In this document: positions 7,041 through 14,328 of the stretch, piece after piece | Numbering within the stretch: position 1 is the first letter of the stretch | How the letters are laid out: each line of letters starts with the position of its first letter | Origin: 2-02-FULL-45-10 sp964478235 | GTDB lineage: Bacteria > Patescibacteriota > Patescibacteriia > Magasanikbacterales > GWA2-37-8 | NCBI GenBank assembly: GCA_964478235.1 | Contig: CAYZGX010000004.1 | Span: forward strand, 5,655-69,654 | Length of the DNA: 64,000 nucleotides | Direction: 5' to 3' | The notes under the pieces: model-generated | Seen by the model: the letters and a program-made list of their open reading frames with translations, nothing else | Databases searched by the model: none | Told to the model about the DNA's origin: nothing | Program-made: the position numbers and the translations under genes

Positions 7041-9020
7041 TTATTGTCCGGCTGGAGCGAGAGCACCAGCAGATGTTGAAGACACCGTCCCAGCTGATGG
7101 AGCACAGGTGGTTTGCCCAGCACAACTACCCTTTGGTACGCCGACCATACAGATGCGTGGCAGTGGTCGGTAGTAACTATCAAATGGTAATTCAATCGTC
7201 TCCCCTTCTGGAGTGGTGCGCGTATAGGTGAAGGTGGCATTAGCTCCGCGGAAGGCGTTCTGACATTTGGTTTGTCCTGGCTCAAGCGAGCCGTCGTCGA
7301 TATAGAACGTTTGCTCGTCGCCGGCTGGAATCCATTTTTTCACAATCGGGTGCGTATAGGAACCACTGCGACCATCGGGCTTGCCCCACAAGCTGAAGGC
7401 AAGTTCTTGTTTTTTATAATCAATCGTCGTGAGTAGAAGAAGGTAATTGCCGGTGTCGTTGGTAAATTTAAAATCTAGGTGTGGCTCATAGAGCGTCGCG
7501 TCGGTGCCGGGGTTGCCGTTCACCGGATCAGCATAATAGCTCACCACGAGGGAATGATTGCGTCGCTCGGTAATCGGCATACCGGAGTTCATCGCCATAC
7601 GGAAAAGGGTTGTCCCCACTTGGCACATCCCGCCACCAATTTCTGGTTTAATCTCCCGGCCTTTAATCACCATCTCTGGCAAGAAACCATTTTCAGCGGT
7701 AAACGGGCCAGCTGATTTATTAGCAGAAAAAACTTCACCTGGTTTAATAAGCGTACCGTTGAGGCGCTTCACCGCGAGAGCAATATTTTTAATACGATTA
7801 GTGTGACTATCTTTGAAACTAGAATAGCCCGTGCCGATAAGATCGGTAATGCCGAGTTCGTTAATGTCAGCTGTTTTGACCGTTGGCTCGACAATTTCTA
7901 CCACCACACCCACTGTTCGGATGTCTGACGGTGTATTGTAGTTGCGAGCGGAAAAAGCCAAATTAACTTGCTTGGCTGTTTCCGAAGCGTTTACTTTGAG
8001 ACCGGTTTGGCTCCCTTGAAACTCTTCTACTTTGCCATCTTTGATAGCAAATTTTGCTTCTTTAGCTTCAGTATCAATTGCTGGAGAAACGGTTTCGTGG
8101 ATAAAATCTCCAAGCATTGTTTCATCAAGCACTAAGACAGGCAGAGCATCAGCATCTTTTACCACCGTTAACCAGCTCGCCATATTAGTGCGTGAAATCA
8201 CCCACTCTTCGCGAGCGTTAGTTTTGTTGTTAACATAATTCAAGCTGAGCGGACCAGCGCTCAACACCAACGGAACATTGCCCACCACTTTTGCCACATC
8301 TTGTTTGGTAATGGTTGGTGTCGTGGTTTCAAGAGCGATACTAAGCGGACTAAATGATAAAGCTCCGAGTGTCTGCTCTATTTGTAGACGAAGTGCTTGG
8401 TAGTTAAATGATTGACCATCTTTTTCTGGAACAACGGTCGCTCGTTCGTCTCTACTGACCACAATTCGAGCATCGGCTCCCCTGTCTTCAAACGGCGCCA
8501 AAATACCTTTCACCATATCTTCCAAGCCGTTTTCTTGAACTTCAACTGGCACGATCACGGTGTGCGTATTAAAACGAAGACGGAGTGGGGATAAAAATCT
8601 AGTGAGCACACTACCGGTGCGTCCTTGGTTGAGAGCTTCGCGAGCGGTAGATTCACTATCGAGCTGAACAATTTCACTACTCGTGTCACCAGCAACAACA
8701 GTGTTAATCACGACCGATTGCGCTTGGCCTTTGAGGTCGGTAAACGAGAGGGTGACACCTTCTTTGGCATAACGGTTGTTGGCGGTTTCAATGAGTGCAA
8801 CCACTTCGTTTCGAGATAAACCACCCAGATCAAGCAGGCCGACTTTGACCCCTGGAAAGACTTTGCTGTCGTAGGACATGTTATAGAGCGCAATTCCCCC
8901 AATAGCACCTCCCACAAGCACCACCAGAACCCCGAGAACGCCTAATACCACCCGAAAACGACGTGGGGGTGGGTTAATGGTGTTTTGTACGGCTGCGGCC
9001 GTTTGTGACACGAAATCCAT
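7041..9020 (-). CDS. VanW-family cell-envelope protein with PG-binding-like domains
   Basis: A 659-aa membrane-anchored protein with a short cytoplasmic N-terminus and one transmembrane helix at about residues 25-47. The long outer part contains YoaR/PG_binding_4-like repeats at about 70-380. A VanW domain follows at about 400-540, including the motif IGGGMCQVGTTLFRMAM and the segment ERRNHSLVVSYY. The C-terminal 60 residues carry several cysteines. VanW proteins occur in glycopeptide-resistance clusters and are widespread in CPR; their biochemical role is unknown, probably cell-wall related. The start lies 6 bp after the hsp20 stop, so the two genes form an operon. Family assignment is firm; function is open. 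Confidence 0.92.
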   Translation of the reverse strand: MDFVSQTAAAVQNTINPPPRRFRVVLGVLGVLVVLVGGAIGGIALYNMSYDSKVFPGVKVGLLDLGGLSRNEVVALIETANNRYAKEGVTLSFTDLKGQAQSVVINTVVAGDTSSEIVQLDSESTAREALNQGRTGSVLTRFLSPLRLRFNTHTVIVPVEVQENGLEDMVKGILAPFEDRGADARIVVSRDERATVVPEKDGQSFNYQALRLQIEQTLGALSFSPLSIALETTTPTITKQDVAKVVGNVPLVLSAGPLSLNYVNNKTNAREEWVISRTNMASWLTVVKDADALPVLVLDETMLGDFIHETVSPAIDTEAKEAKFAIKDGKVEEFQGSQTGLKVNASETAKQVNLAFSARNYNTPSDIRTVGVVVEIVEPTVKTADINELGITDLIGTGYSSFKDSHTNRIKNIALAVKRLNGTLIKPGEVFSANKSAGPFTAENGFLPEMVIKGREIKPEIGGGMCQVGTTLFRMAMNSGMPITERRNHSLVVSYYADPVNGNPGTDATLYEPHLDFKFTNDTGNYLLLLTTIDYKKQELAFSLWGKPDGRSGSYTHPIVKKWIPAGDEQTFYIDDGSLEPGQTKCQNAFRGANATFTYTRTTPEGETIELPFDSYYRPLPRICMVGVPKGSCAGQTTCAPSAGTVSSTSAGALAPAGQ

Positions 9021-9026
9021 AGGCGA

Positions 9027-9461
9027 CTAATCCTCAATAACAATAATAGGAATACTACTGGTAACAATCGCCTTTGGCAAGTAAATAGCCAAGACGCCAT
9101 TTCGGTATTCTGATCGCCCCATATCGGCTTTAACATCTACTGGAAGAACGATGGTGCGGGAAAAAGTTCCCCAATAGCATTCGGTGGTAAAATATTGTGA
9201 TGCTTTGGGTACTGGCGACAAACGACGACCGCGAATGGTGAGAAAATCGTTGTGGAGATGAAGCTCAATATCTTCTGGTTTGGTACCGGCCATGGTGGCA
9301 ACAATAACCAGCTCCTCTGGTGTTTCAGAAACATCCACCGACAACTGGCCTTCTTCATGTTCAGCGAGACTGCGCTCACCAGCTTGGCGAGCAAGCCAAA
9401 TAAGCTCATCCGGAGGGCGGATTGGAGCGTTTTTAAAAGGAATAGGATTACTCATGGACAT
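9027..9461 (-). CDS. Small heat shock protein Hsp20 (alpha-crystallin domain)
   Basis: A 144-aa small heat shock protein, an ATP-independent holdase that keeps unfolding proteins soluble. The alpha-crystallin domain spans about residues 42-135, with VDVSETPEELVIVATMAGTK, then DFLTIRGRR and the conserved final strand YRNGVLAIYLPKA. An I-P-I motif occurs near the C-terminus, as used for oligomer contacts in the family. The start ATG 9461 (a second in-frame ATG lies two codons on) has no SD. A TATACT box lies about 25 nt upstream. I see no CIRCE or ROSE-like element, so heat regulation is not evident. Confidence 0.93.
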   Translation of the reverse strand: MSMSNPIPFKNAPIRPPDELIWLARQAGERSLAEHEEGQLSVDVSETPEELVIVATMAGTKPEDIELHLHNDFLTIRGRRLSPVPKASQYFTTECYWGTFSRTIVLPVDVKADMGRSEYRNGVLAIYLPKAIVTSSIPIIVIED

Positions 9462-9486
9462 AGAGAAAAGAGTGGCTACTGAGCAA

Positions 9487-9516
9487 AGTATAGCACAGAA
9501 GGCCGGCGTGGGACAA
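9487..9516 (-). promoter_or_regulatory. Promoter of hsp20-vanW
   Basis: On the minus strand TTGTCC, 18-nt spacer, TATACT (plus-strand AGTATA at 9487-9492). Confidence 0.6.
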
Positions 9517-9534
9517 CGCCCCCGCCGAGCCGTA

Positions 9535-9563
9535 TTGACCGATTTATAGAAACTTGGTAGTAT
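9535..9563 (+). promoter_or_regulatory. Promoter of tRNA-Phe/tRNA-Pro
   Basis: TTGACC, 17-nt spacer, TAGTAT at 9558-9563. A single promoter serves both tRNAs. Confidence 0.75.
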
Positions 9564-9585
9564 GGTTATGCTTTATTTTGAAGAG

Positions 9586-9657
9586 GCCGTGGTAGCTCAT
9601 TGGTAGAGCGCTGCCCTGAAGAGGCAGGCGTAGCCAGTTCGATTCTGGCCCGCGGCA
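9586..9657 (+). tRNA. tRNA-Phe (anticodon GAA)
   Basis: Acceptor GCCGTGG (9586-9592) pairs with CCGCGGC (9650-9656, one G-T pair). The anticodon stem CTGCC/GGCAG carries loop CTGAAGA, giving GAA. T arm GCCAG-TTCGATT-CTGGC. Discriminator A; CCA not encoded. Confidence 0.95.
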
Positions 9658-9684
9658 CAGGGTATATAACCCACCAACAATTTA

Positions 9685-9758
9685 CGGGGTATGGCTCAAT
9701 TGGCTAGAGCGTCTGGTTTGGGACCAGAAGGTTGAGAGTTCAAGTCTCTCTACCCCGA
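9685..9758 (+). tRNA. tRNA-Pro (anticodon TGG)
   Basis: Acceptor CGGGGTA (9685-9691) pairs with TACCCCG (9751-9757). The anticodon stem TCTGG/CCAGA carries loop TTTGGGA, giving TGG. T arm GAGAG-TTCAAGT-CTCTC. It lies 27 bp after tRNA-Phe and shares its transcript. Confidence 0.95.
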
Positions 9759-9760
9759 CT

Positions 9761-9798
9761 AATAATAAAACCGTCCATGATTGGACGGTTTTATTATT
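9761..9798 (+). terminator. Terminator after tRNA-Pro
   Basis: A long perfect stem (AATAATAAAACCGTCCA with its complement at 9781-9797), with the T-rich 3' arm serving as tail. Confidence 0.9.
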
Positions 9799-9827
9799 TA
9801 ACCAACAACCTTACAGACATCCGCACA

Positions 9828-9862
9828 AACAAAAACAGCCTTGCTAATAAGACTGTTTTTGA
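9828..9862 (-). terminator. Terminator of the small zinc-ribbon gene
   Basis: AAAAACAG and CTGTTTTT arms (9831-9838, 9853-9860) around a loop. It ends the leftward 9936-10109 transcript and could act in both directions. Confidence 0.75.
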
Positions 9863-9935
9863 AAGGGTAGCGATGGTTTGCCCCCTCGACAACGGTGTCT
9901 CGCTACGATAACACCGAAGTGATACGATTCCTCGC

Positions 9936-10109
9936 CTAGAACGGCGGATCGTCTTTCTCAGGCTCTTCCGGGGGCGGGGCGGGCTTTTCCTCCTTCTTCA
10001 TCTTGGGGACGAATCCCCGACACCCGATGTGCCCCAGGGAACCGTAGTAGCCCTGACCACAGAACGAGCACGAGCGGTAGCGCAGTTCGTTATCTCGCGA
10101 ACACGACAT
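9936..10109 (-). CDS. 57-aa putative zinc-binding protein with acidic/proline tail
   Basis: A very small GC-rich gene. The strong SD GGAGG (plus-strand CCTCC 10116-10120) lies 6 nt before the ATG at 10109, and a TTGACT-17-TAGTAT promoter lies upstream. The product starts MSCSRDNELRYRSCSFCGQG. It carries CSFC and GHIGC (C-x2-C then H-x3-C), a plausible single zinc site, then a KMKKEEKPAPPPEEPEKDD tail. It is probably cytoplasmic and might bind nucleic acid or a protein partner; that is inference. It has its own terminator. It belongs to the SD-bearing orphan class of this window. Confidence 0.8.
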   Translation of the reverse strand: MSCSRDNELRYRSCSFCGQGYYGSLGHIGCRGFVPKMKKEEKPAPPPEEPEKDDPPF

Positions 10110-10138
10110 GTAACACCTCCGAGGTTGAAGTTATTGCC

Positions 10139-10167
10139 ATACTAACGCGCCACTTAGAGAAAGTCAA
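10139..10167 (-). promoter_or_regulatory. Promoter of the 57-aa gene
   Basis: Minus-strand TTGACT, 17-nt spacer, TAGTAT (plus-strand ATACTA 10139-10144). The leader is about 22 nt and contains the SD. Confidence 0.75.
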
Positions 10168-10171
10168 CAGA

Positions 10172-10206
10172 TTAAAAAACCACCCAATCGGGTGGTTTTG
10201 TTTTTG
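10172..10206 (-). terminator. Terminator of the two-gene membrane operon
   Basis: AAAACCACCC pairs with GGGTGGTTTT (10176-10185, 10190-10199), with T on both sides. It ends the leftward 10217 transcript. Confidence 0.85.
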
Positions 10207-10216
10207 GTGCGGGATT

Positions 10217-10558
10217 TTAGAAGTTGAGCTTTTCGTAGAAACTGCCAACAACTGGCAATGCTTCTTGTTTGCCTTGAGCTGCTTTGACCAAGCCCATAAT
10301 CCAGAGGATAAGGAAGGCGAGGGAAACCAAGATCTCAAGACCAAAGAGGAAAATGTATGAGGTAACGATATTCCACACCACCCAAGTCAAAAGCAAGCCG
10401 AGACTTTGTTTGACATGAAACTTCACAAATGGGTCGTTCTTAGCGTCGGTCAAGAGCGGTACGAAGAACAAGAAGTAAGCAATAATTGCCATCGTCGTGT
10501 TCTTGCCACCGCCAGCTGGTGCTGGAGCTGGTGTTGGGGCTGGTTGCTGTGTGTCCAT
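10217..10558 (-). CDS. DUF4870/Tic20-like small membrane protein
   Basis: A protein of about 113 aa that begins MDTQQPAPTPAPAPAGGG, a low-complexity Ala/Pro linker. Three hydrophobic segments follow: TTMAIIAYFLFFVPLL, the region LGLLLTWVVWNIV, and LVSLAFLILWIMGLV, separated by the amphipathic DPFVKFHVKQSLGL stretch typical of DUF4870/Tic20-like proteins. The frame is open to an ATG at 10627, but that would overlap the upstream gene's end (10596). The internal ATG 10558 after the stop is preferred. Function unknown; it shares an operon with another small membrane protein. Confidence 0.8.
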   Translation of the reverse strand: MDTQQPAPTPAPAPAGGGKNTTMAIIAYFLFFVPLLTDAKNDPFVKFHVKQSLGLLLTWVVWNIVTSYIFLFGLEILVSLAFLILWIMGLVKAAQGKQEALPVVGSFYEKLNF

Positions 10559-10595
10559 ACTAGAAAAGAAAGAATTAATCCCGAAGGGCGGGAGA

Positions 10596-10955
10596 TTATT
10601 TGGAAAAAGCGAGGTAGGCTGGAACAAACAAGTTCACTACTGGAACAATCATAAGCACACCGATCCAATCTGGTTTGCCGAGGCGTTTAGCAATTTCCAT
10701 GAAAACCAAGATGGAGATAACGACGTTAACAAGCGGAATGAGGAAGAGCAAAAACCACCACATTGGCTTATTAGCAATTTTGAGAATCAGGAAAACGTTG
10801 ACGATTGGTACAAAAGCGAGCCAGCCGTTTGGGGTAGCTGTTTTTTTAGCCATCATCATGAAACAGACACCAAAATAAATCCAGGTAACGAGGGTAATAA
10901 TACCCATAACGCCGGCCATCATGCCAGCAACCTGCTGATTGATTTCACCTTCCAT
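10596..10955 (-). CDS. DUF5684-like small polytopic membrane protein
   Basis: A 119-aa protein with about four hydrophobic segments: GVMGIITLVTWIYFGVCFMMM, the AFVPIVNVFLILKI region, WWFLLFLIPLVNVVISILVF, and VLMIVPVVNLFVPAYLAF. The repeated P-I/L-V-N-V/L-F motif and the KPxWW segment resemble the DUF5684 family. It is the first gene of a two-gene operon with the DUF4870-like protein; its promoter is at 10994-11023. Function not known. Confidence 0.8.
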   Translation of the reverse strand: MEGEINQQVAGMMAGVMGIITLVTWIYFGVCFMMMAKKTATPNGWLAFVPIVNVFLILKIANKPMWWFLLFLIPLVNVVISILVFMEIAKRLGKPDWIGVLMIVPVVNLFVPAYLAFSK

Positions 10956-10993
10956 AAGGAAATACTATAAAAATAAAAATCTCTCTTACGACA

Positions 10994-11023
10994 AGAATAC
11001 CATATCTTGAGGCACGGGGACAA
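10994..11023 (-). promoter_or_regulatory. Promoter of the two-gene membrane operon
   Basis: Minus-strand TTGTCC, 18-nt spacer, TATTCT. It is divergent from the tRNA-Ser promoter at 11036-11063, whose -35 box is 12 nt away. Confidence 0.55.
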
Positions 11024-11035
11024 TAACCTGTCAAC

Positions 11036-11063
11036 TTGACTATCCCCTATTTTTTGATACACT
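11036..11063 (+). promoter_or_regulatory. Promoter of tRNA-Ser(ACT)
   Basis: TTGACT, 16-nt spacer, TACACT at 11058-11063. Confidence 0.65.
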
Positions 11064-11079
11064 ACTCTCCGTCGTAAAA

Positions 11080-11166
11080 GGAGAGATGGCCGAGTGGTTT
11101 AAGGCAGCAGTTTACTAAACTGCCGGGCTCGAAAGGGCCTCTAGAGTTCGAATCTCTATCTCTCCG
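11080..11166 (+). tRNA. tRNA-Ser with unusual anticodon ACT
   Basis: Acceptor GGAGAGA (11080-11086) pairs with TCTCTCC (11159-11165), discriminator G. It has a long variable arm and T arm TAGAG-TTCGAAT-CTCTA. The anticodon stem GCAGT/ACTGC encloses loop TTACTAA, so positions 34-36 read ACT, where GCT would be normal. A regular tRNA-Ser(GCT) with loop TTGCTAA is present at 17888-17975. All structural parts look intact, so this is not an obvious pseudogene. Confidence 0.88.
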
Positions 11167-11169
11167 CAC

Positions 11170-11203
11170 AAAACAAAACACCCTAATGGGTGTTTTGTTT
11201 TAT
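11170..11203 (+). terminator. Terminator after tRNA-Ser(ACT)
   Basis: AAACAAAACACCC pairs with GGGTGTTTTGTTT, T-rich tail. Confidence 0.85.
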
Positions 11204-11253
11204 ATTGAATGTGAAAAAAAAGATTCAAATGCCAGAACAACATCGTACGACAT

Positions 11254-11466
11254 ATAAAAACAAGACGCCCGCCGGATGAAATCCGGACGGGCGAGGTGGA
11301 AGCGCTGGATCTTCGAACCCGAGTGGGTGTTTAGATCTGCGCCTCTGGCGGGGAGCCTGCTTTGCGCACGAGCGTGCGCTAGGGGCATCTCCCAAATGCC
11401 TAGGGTGGACCGGGGCGGTCGTAGCTAGGCTAAATTGACGGGTAGTACGCACGCTAGAGCAAGGCT
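11254..11466 (-). other. Structured GC-rich 3' region with terminator
   Basis: This lies downstream of the acidic-tail gene on the same strand. It is GC-rich with stable hairpins: GGCAT-ttgggag-ATGCC, GCGCACG-ct-CGTGCGC, and a final long stem GCCCGCCGGAT/ATCCGGACGGGC (11267-11292) followed by T-rich sequence at 11250-11266. I find no coding frame with a start signal and no tmRNA, RNase P or SRP landmarks. It may be a stable 3' UTR or a processed small RNA; the last stem is a terminator. Confidence 0.5.
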
Positions 11467-11793
11467 CTAGTCGTCGCTATCGTCTTCAGAATCGTCGGCG
11501 TCGCCGTCGTCTGAATCCGAGTCTTCGGTATTGCTGGGGTCGTCCTCAGCTTCGTCAGAACTGCAGTCGTAGCTGGTGCACTGGTCACCGAGCCGATTGT
11601 CACGTTCGATTTTTTCGTGGGCTTCGCGCTTGCTTTGCACGTTATTTACATAGCCATACGAAGTATCACAATCGCGACAAAGAATCTCATAACTACGAAT
11701 CTCTGGCCCGTCATCATCGCCGGGAAGCAAATCGTAGATAATCCTTTCGAGCCCGCTCATTGGGATGTACTTCAGGTAATACCAGTTACCCAT
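11467..11793 (-). CDS. Small protein with CxxC motif and highly acidic C-terminal tail
   Basis: A 108-aa protein when started at ATG 11793, which has CTCCT/AGGAG (11800-11804) 6 nt upstream. A longer frame from 11826 exists but has no SD of its own. The N-terminal half is YYLKYIPMSG-like with ILCRDCDTSYGY (one CxxC). The last 40 residues are almost entirely Asp, Glu and Ser. Such a tail can mimic nucleic acid or bind calcium or basic proteins; no function is shown. GC-rich, with its own TTGACT-17-TAGTAT promoter. Confidence 0.75.
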   Translation of the reverse strand: MGNWYYLKYIPMSGLERIIYDLLPGDDDGPEIRSYEILCRDCDTSYGYVNNVQSKREAHEKIERDNRLGDQCTSYDCSSDEAEDDPSNTEDSDSDDGDADDSEDDSDD

Positions 11794-11844
11794 GACACAC
11801 TCCTCGTGTGAGTTGGCCTGCGACATGCGGGCTAACTAAAAAGG

Positions 11845-11873
11845 ATACTAGCAAAAGTATCCCGAAAAGTCAA
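11845..11873 (-). promoter_or_regulatory. Promoter of the acidic-tail gene
   Basis: Minus-strand TTGACT, 17-nt spacer, TAGTAT (plus-strand ATACTA 11845-11850, AGTCAA 11868-11873). Leader about 45 nt. Confidence 0.75.
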
Positions 11874-11889
11874 GGTAATTGGGCTGTTT

Positions 11890-12324
11890 TTACTCTAATT
11901 CAAGCCGAAAATATTCTTGCCCGTTGACCGGGTCGGTGGTTTCCTCAAAACCATATCGTTCCAAAAACGCTCGTCCCATTTTGGTATCGGCAAGAGCAGT
12001 GATGTAGGCGCATTTGCCAGTGCGCGCTTTAGCGACCGATGCTTTGAATAAATCTTCAGACAAAACACCGTCACGGAGATCTCGGTCAACTAAAATGACT
12101 CCGAAGGCTGCATATTTCACCTTTTCGTTGTCGGTCCGGAATTCATAGGTAACAATCCCCTCAAGATTACCCGCCCTGTCCCGACGCTCTTCAACGTCAT
12201 AACCGTCGAGTGCGGTGTTGATAATATACTCATGCTTATCTCGACCGCCTGGATAATTTTCTTTAATAAATTGACTGTATTCAGCGAATTTCGCTTCGCC
12301 GGCATCTCGTCGTTCTCCGCGCAT
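11890..12324 (-). CDS. Putative GNAT-family N-acetyltransferase
   Basis: A 144-aa protein. The C-terminal part has a GNAT-like layout: ITALADTKMGRAFLERYGFEETTDP, in which the RAFLERYGF stretch resembles the last conserved GNAT helix-strand pair, ending in a short YFRLELE strand. The classical acetyl-CoA loop is not clear, so the family call is moderate. The frame extends to a TTG at 12330, but ATG 12324 is the more likely start. There is no SD. The start lies just 10 bp after the hairpin terminator of the upstream ABC-F gene, so expression may depend on read-through or on a weak local promoter. Confidence 0.65.
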   Translation of the reverse strand: MRGERRDAGEAKFAEYSQFIKENYPGGRDKHEYIINTALDGYDVEERRDRAGNLEGIVTYEFRTDNEKVKYAAFGVILVDRDLRDGVLSEDLFKASVAKARTGKCAYITALADTKMGRAFLERYGFEETTDPVNGQEYFRLELE

Positions 12325-12334
12325 AGACAAAAAA

Positions 12335-12364
12335 ATACGTTGTAGTTTAGTCTCTACAACGTAT
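12335..12364 (-). terminator. Terminator of the ABC-F gene, abutting the acetyltransferase start
   Basis: An 11-bp perfect stem (ATACGTTGTAG with CTACAACGTAT) followed on the minus strand by seven T. The T run ends about 3-4 nt before the next gene's ATG, so it could act as an attenuator. Confidence 0.85.
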
Positions 12365-12388
12365 CATAGTTTGGATAGTTTCAGCAAC

Positions 12389-13849
12389 TTAGAGAGCGCC
12401 GAGATCAAGTGTTTGGTCAATCGTCATTGACTCTACAAATTCGTAGGCGTGGCTGACCAGAATAACAGCACCTTCAAATTCATCAAGGGCTTTAGCGATA
12501 ATTGGTAAATGACGGAAGTTAATATGGTTCGTTGGCTCGTCCATAATCAGAAGCCCTGGCTTTTGGAGCACAAAGCGCGCGTAGCAGAGCAAACCTTTCT
12601 GCCCTTCCGAGAGTGAGCCGACTTTATTTTTGAGCATATCTGAAGTGAGGAGAAATTGCGCCGCTGTCGCATAGATTTCTTGGTTCCATGGTTCGTCCAT
12701 CATCTCTTCGAGTGCTTGGTAGGCGGTTTTTTCAAAATCTAAACCAGAAAAATCTTGACGGTAATAGCCGACGCGCACATCTTTGGTGATAGAAGCTCCC
12801 GATTCCTGGCCAGTCGCCAACGCTTCGAGGAAGGTGCTTTTGCCAATCCCGTTTGGACCTTTGACGAGAAGACGTTGTTTTTTGCGAAGCGACAGTGGGA
12901 CACTGAGTGTTTTACGAGTCGGCTCGTGATTAATCATCACCCCAACTGAAGAAATAGTTGCGACTGCTCCAACAATATCTGTCTGAGCAGGAATAGTGAA
13001 TTCATTAATGGTTTTATCTTCTTGACGTTCATCTACCATCTCATCTTCGGCTTCGGCCACCTGCTCTTTGAGCTTGCTCGCCAATTTACGCATCTTACCA
13101 CCTTTATGCGAGAAAAAGTTTACTTTATCTTTTTTATCTTGAATACTTTTCTTGAGCTGAGCATTTTTGGCGCGCTCGCGTTCAATCTGCGCTTCAATTT
13201 CTCCAAGCACACTGTAATAGTCGCCGATGTACTGCTCCACTTTGTGGGTGTAGGAGTCCAAATACAAGACACCGTGAGTGAAGGCGTTCAAAAAGTTAGC
13301 GTCGTGCGAGATAACTAAGCAGGTCTTTGGGTAGTCCATCAAAAACTGCGTGAGGTGCTCAATACCTTGGGTATCCAAATTGTTGGTTGGCTCATCAAGC
13401 AGCAAAATATCTGGCTCTTGAATAAGCGCATAAGCAAGAAGTAGACGTGCCTGCTGACCGCCAGAGAATTGTTTAATTTTTCGATCGAGCGGAGCGACAA
13501 GGTGCACTACTTCAAGCACGTCTTTAATACGCTTCGGCAAATCATACATTTTTTTATCAAAAGCGGAGGCAAAAAATTCTTCCACAGTTTTTTCCATGTT
13601 GTCGCGCTTCATCACCTGTGTCGCAATAGCGATCGTAGCCCCAAGACCAAGATGCACTCCCCCACTGTCAGGCTTCAAATCGCCGGTAATCATCTTGAAA
13701 ATAGTACTTTTACCGGCACCATTTTGCCCCATGATAGTAATTTTGGCATTTTCACGAATAGAAAAACTCGCCTCGTCGAGGATAGTTTTGGTATGGTCAT
13801 AATTAAATGACACTTCGTCAAAGCGGACAATAACGTCGCCGTGGTTCAT
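12389..13849 (-). CDS. ABC-F family ATPase (ribosome-associated type)
   Basis: A 486-aa tandem ATPase without membrane domains. ABC-F proteins act at the ribosomal E site as translation factors or antibiotic protection factors. Domain 1: Walker A GQNGAGKST near residue 40, signature FSGGQQARLLLAYAL, Walker B ILLLDEPTNNLD. A charged interdomain linker spans about residues 225-290. Domain 2: GPNGIGKST, signature LSEGQKGLLCYARF, Walker B LLIMDEPTNH. At 486 aa it is shorter than Uup or EttA. The second signature is LSEGQ, not LSGGQ. Subtype cannot be assigned. Promoter at 13881-13909, no SD; terminator at 12335-12364. Confidence 0.93.
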   Translation of the reverse strand: MNHGDVIVRFDEVSFNYDHTKTILDEASFSIRENAKITIMGQNGAGKSTIFKMITGDLKPDSGGVHLGLGATIAIATQVMKRDNMEKTVEEFFASAFDKKMYDLPKRIKDVLEVVHLVAPLDRKIKQFSGGQQARLLLAYALIQEPDILLLDEPTNNLDTQGIEHLTQFLMDYPKTCLVISHDANFLNAFTHGVLYLDSYTHKVEQYIGDYYSVLGEIEAQIERERAKNAQLKKSIQDKKDKVNFFSHKGGKMRKLASKLKEQVAEAEDEMVDERQEDKTINEFTIPAQTDIVGAVATISSVGVMINHEPTRKTLSVPLSLRKKQRLLVKGPNGIGKSTFLEALATGQESGASITKDVRVGYYRQDFSGLDFEKTAYQALEEMMDEPWNQEIYATAAQFLLTSDMLKNKVGSLSEGQKGLLCYARFVLQKPGLLIMDEPTNHINFRHLPIIAKALDEFEGAVILVSHAYEFVESMTIDQTLDLGAL

Positions 13850-13880
13850 AGGGTTAAAAAAGGAGAAACAATGAGGCTAT

Positions 13881-13909
13881 GGTATACCATGAAAAATAGA
13901 GAAAGTCAA
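13881..13909 (-). promoter_or_regulatory. Promoter of the ABC-F gene
   Basis: Minus-strand TTGACT, 17-nt spacer, TATACC. Confidence 0.65.
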
Positions 13910-13915
13910 CGTGCG

Positions 13916-13950
13916 CTAACAAAAACCCCGCTTAGCGAGCGGGGTTTTGC
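13916..13950 (-). terminator. Terminator of the NUDIX-to-lipoprotein operon
   Basis: AAAACCCCGCT stem with AGCGGGGTTTT followed by T on the minus strand. Confidence 0.85.
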
Positions 13951-13960
13951 GAGGGTGAGC

Positions 13961-14320
13961 TTATTTAGCAATATGTATTTCTACGTCCCGATCAAGCGGA
14001 GCGGTCACACGCATCGAGGTGACAATATCGTTCCAATACGGTGAACTAAGATTTTCCCAGCGTTTAACATTTACCCGAATACCGTCAGAGGAGATGACCA
14101 TTTCCGGCGTTGGTGTGTCGTTATCTGGCGTTGGGCAGACAATATACGTAGAGCCGGCTCCACCAGAAGCATTGCAGTGTGTTGGAATTTGAAACGTAGC
14201 AACACCGCCAATGGTGAGCTCTTTTTTGGAAACAACCTGCTCTTGTACAACTAATTTCTGAGGGCAACCAGCGCCGGCGAGGATGAGGAGGGACGCAACT
14301 GTCAAGATGATTTTTTTCAT
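13961..14320 (-). CDS. Small predicted lipoprotein
   Basis: A 119-aa protein with a classic lipoprotein signal: MKKIILTVASLLILAGAGC, in which LAGAGC is the lipobox and Cys19 the lipid site. The mature part of about 100 aa contains two further cysteines (HCNASGG and IVCPTPDND) that may pair, and a beta-rich C-terminus ending VEIHIAK. No family recognised. It is the last gene of the operon that starts with the NUDIX hydrolase, 8 bp after the DUF1295 gene, and sits before a strong terminator. Membrane-anchored location is well supported; the role is unknown. Confidence 0.82.
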   Translation of the reverse strand: MKKIILTVASLLILAGAGCPQKLVVQEQVVSKKELTIGGVATFQIPTHCNASGGAGSTYIVCPTPDNDTPTPEMVISSDGIRVNVKRWENLSSPYWNDIVTSMRVTAPLDRDVEIHIAK

Positions 14321-14328
14321 AGAGTATT

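Noticed and set aside
11225..11452. Leftward 62-75-codon frames in the GC-rich region after the acidic-tail gene
   Set aside because: No SD, no promoter of their own, basic low-complexity products, and they overlap clear hairpins and a terminator.
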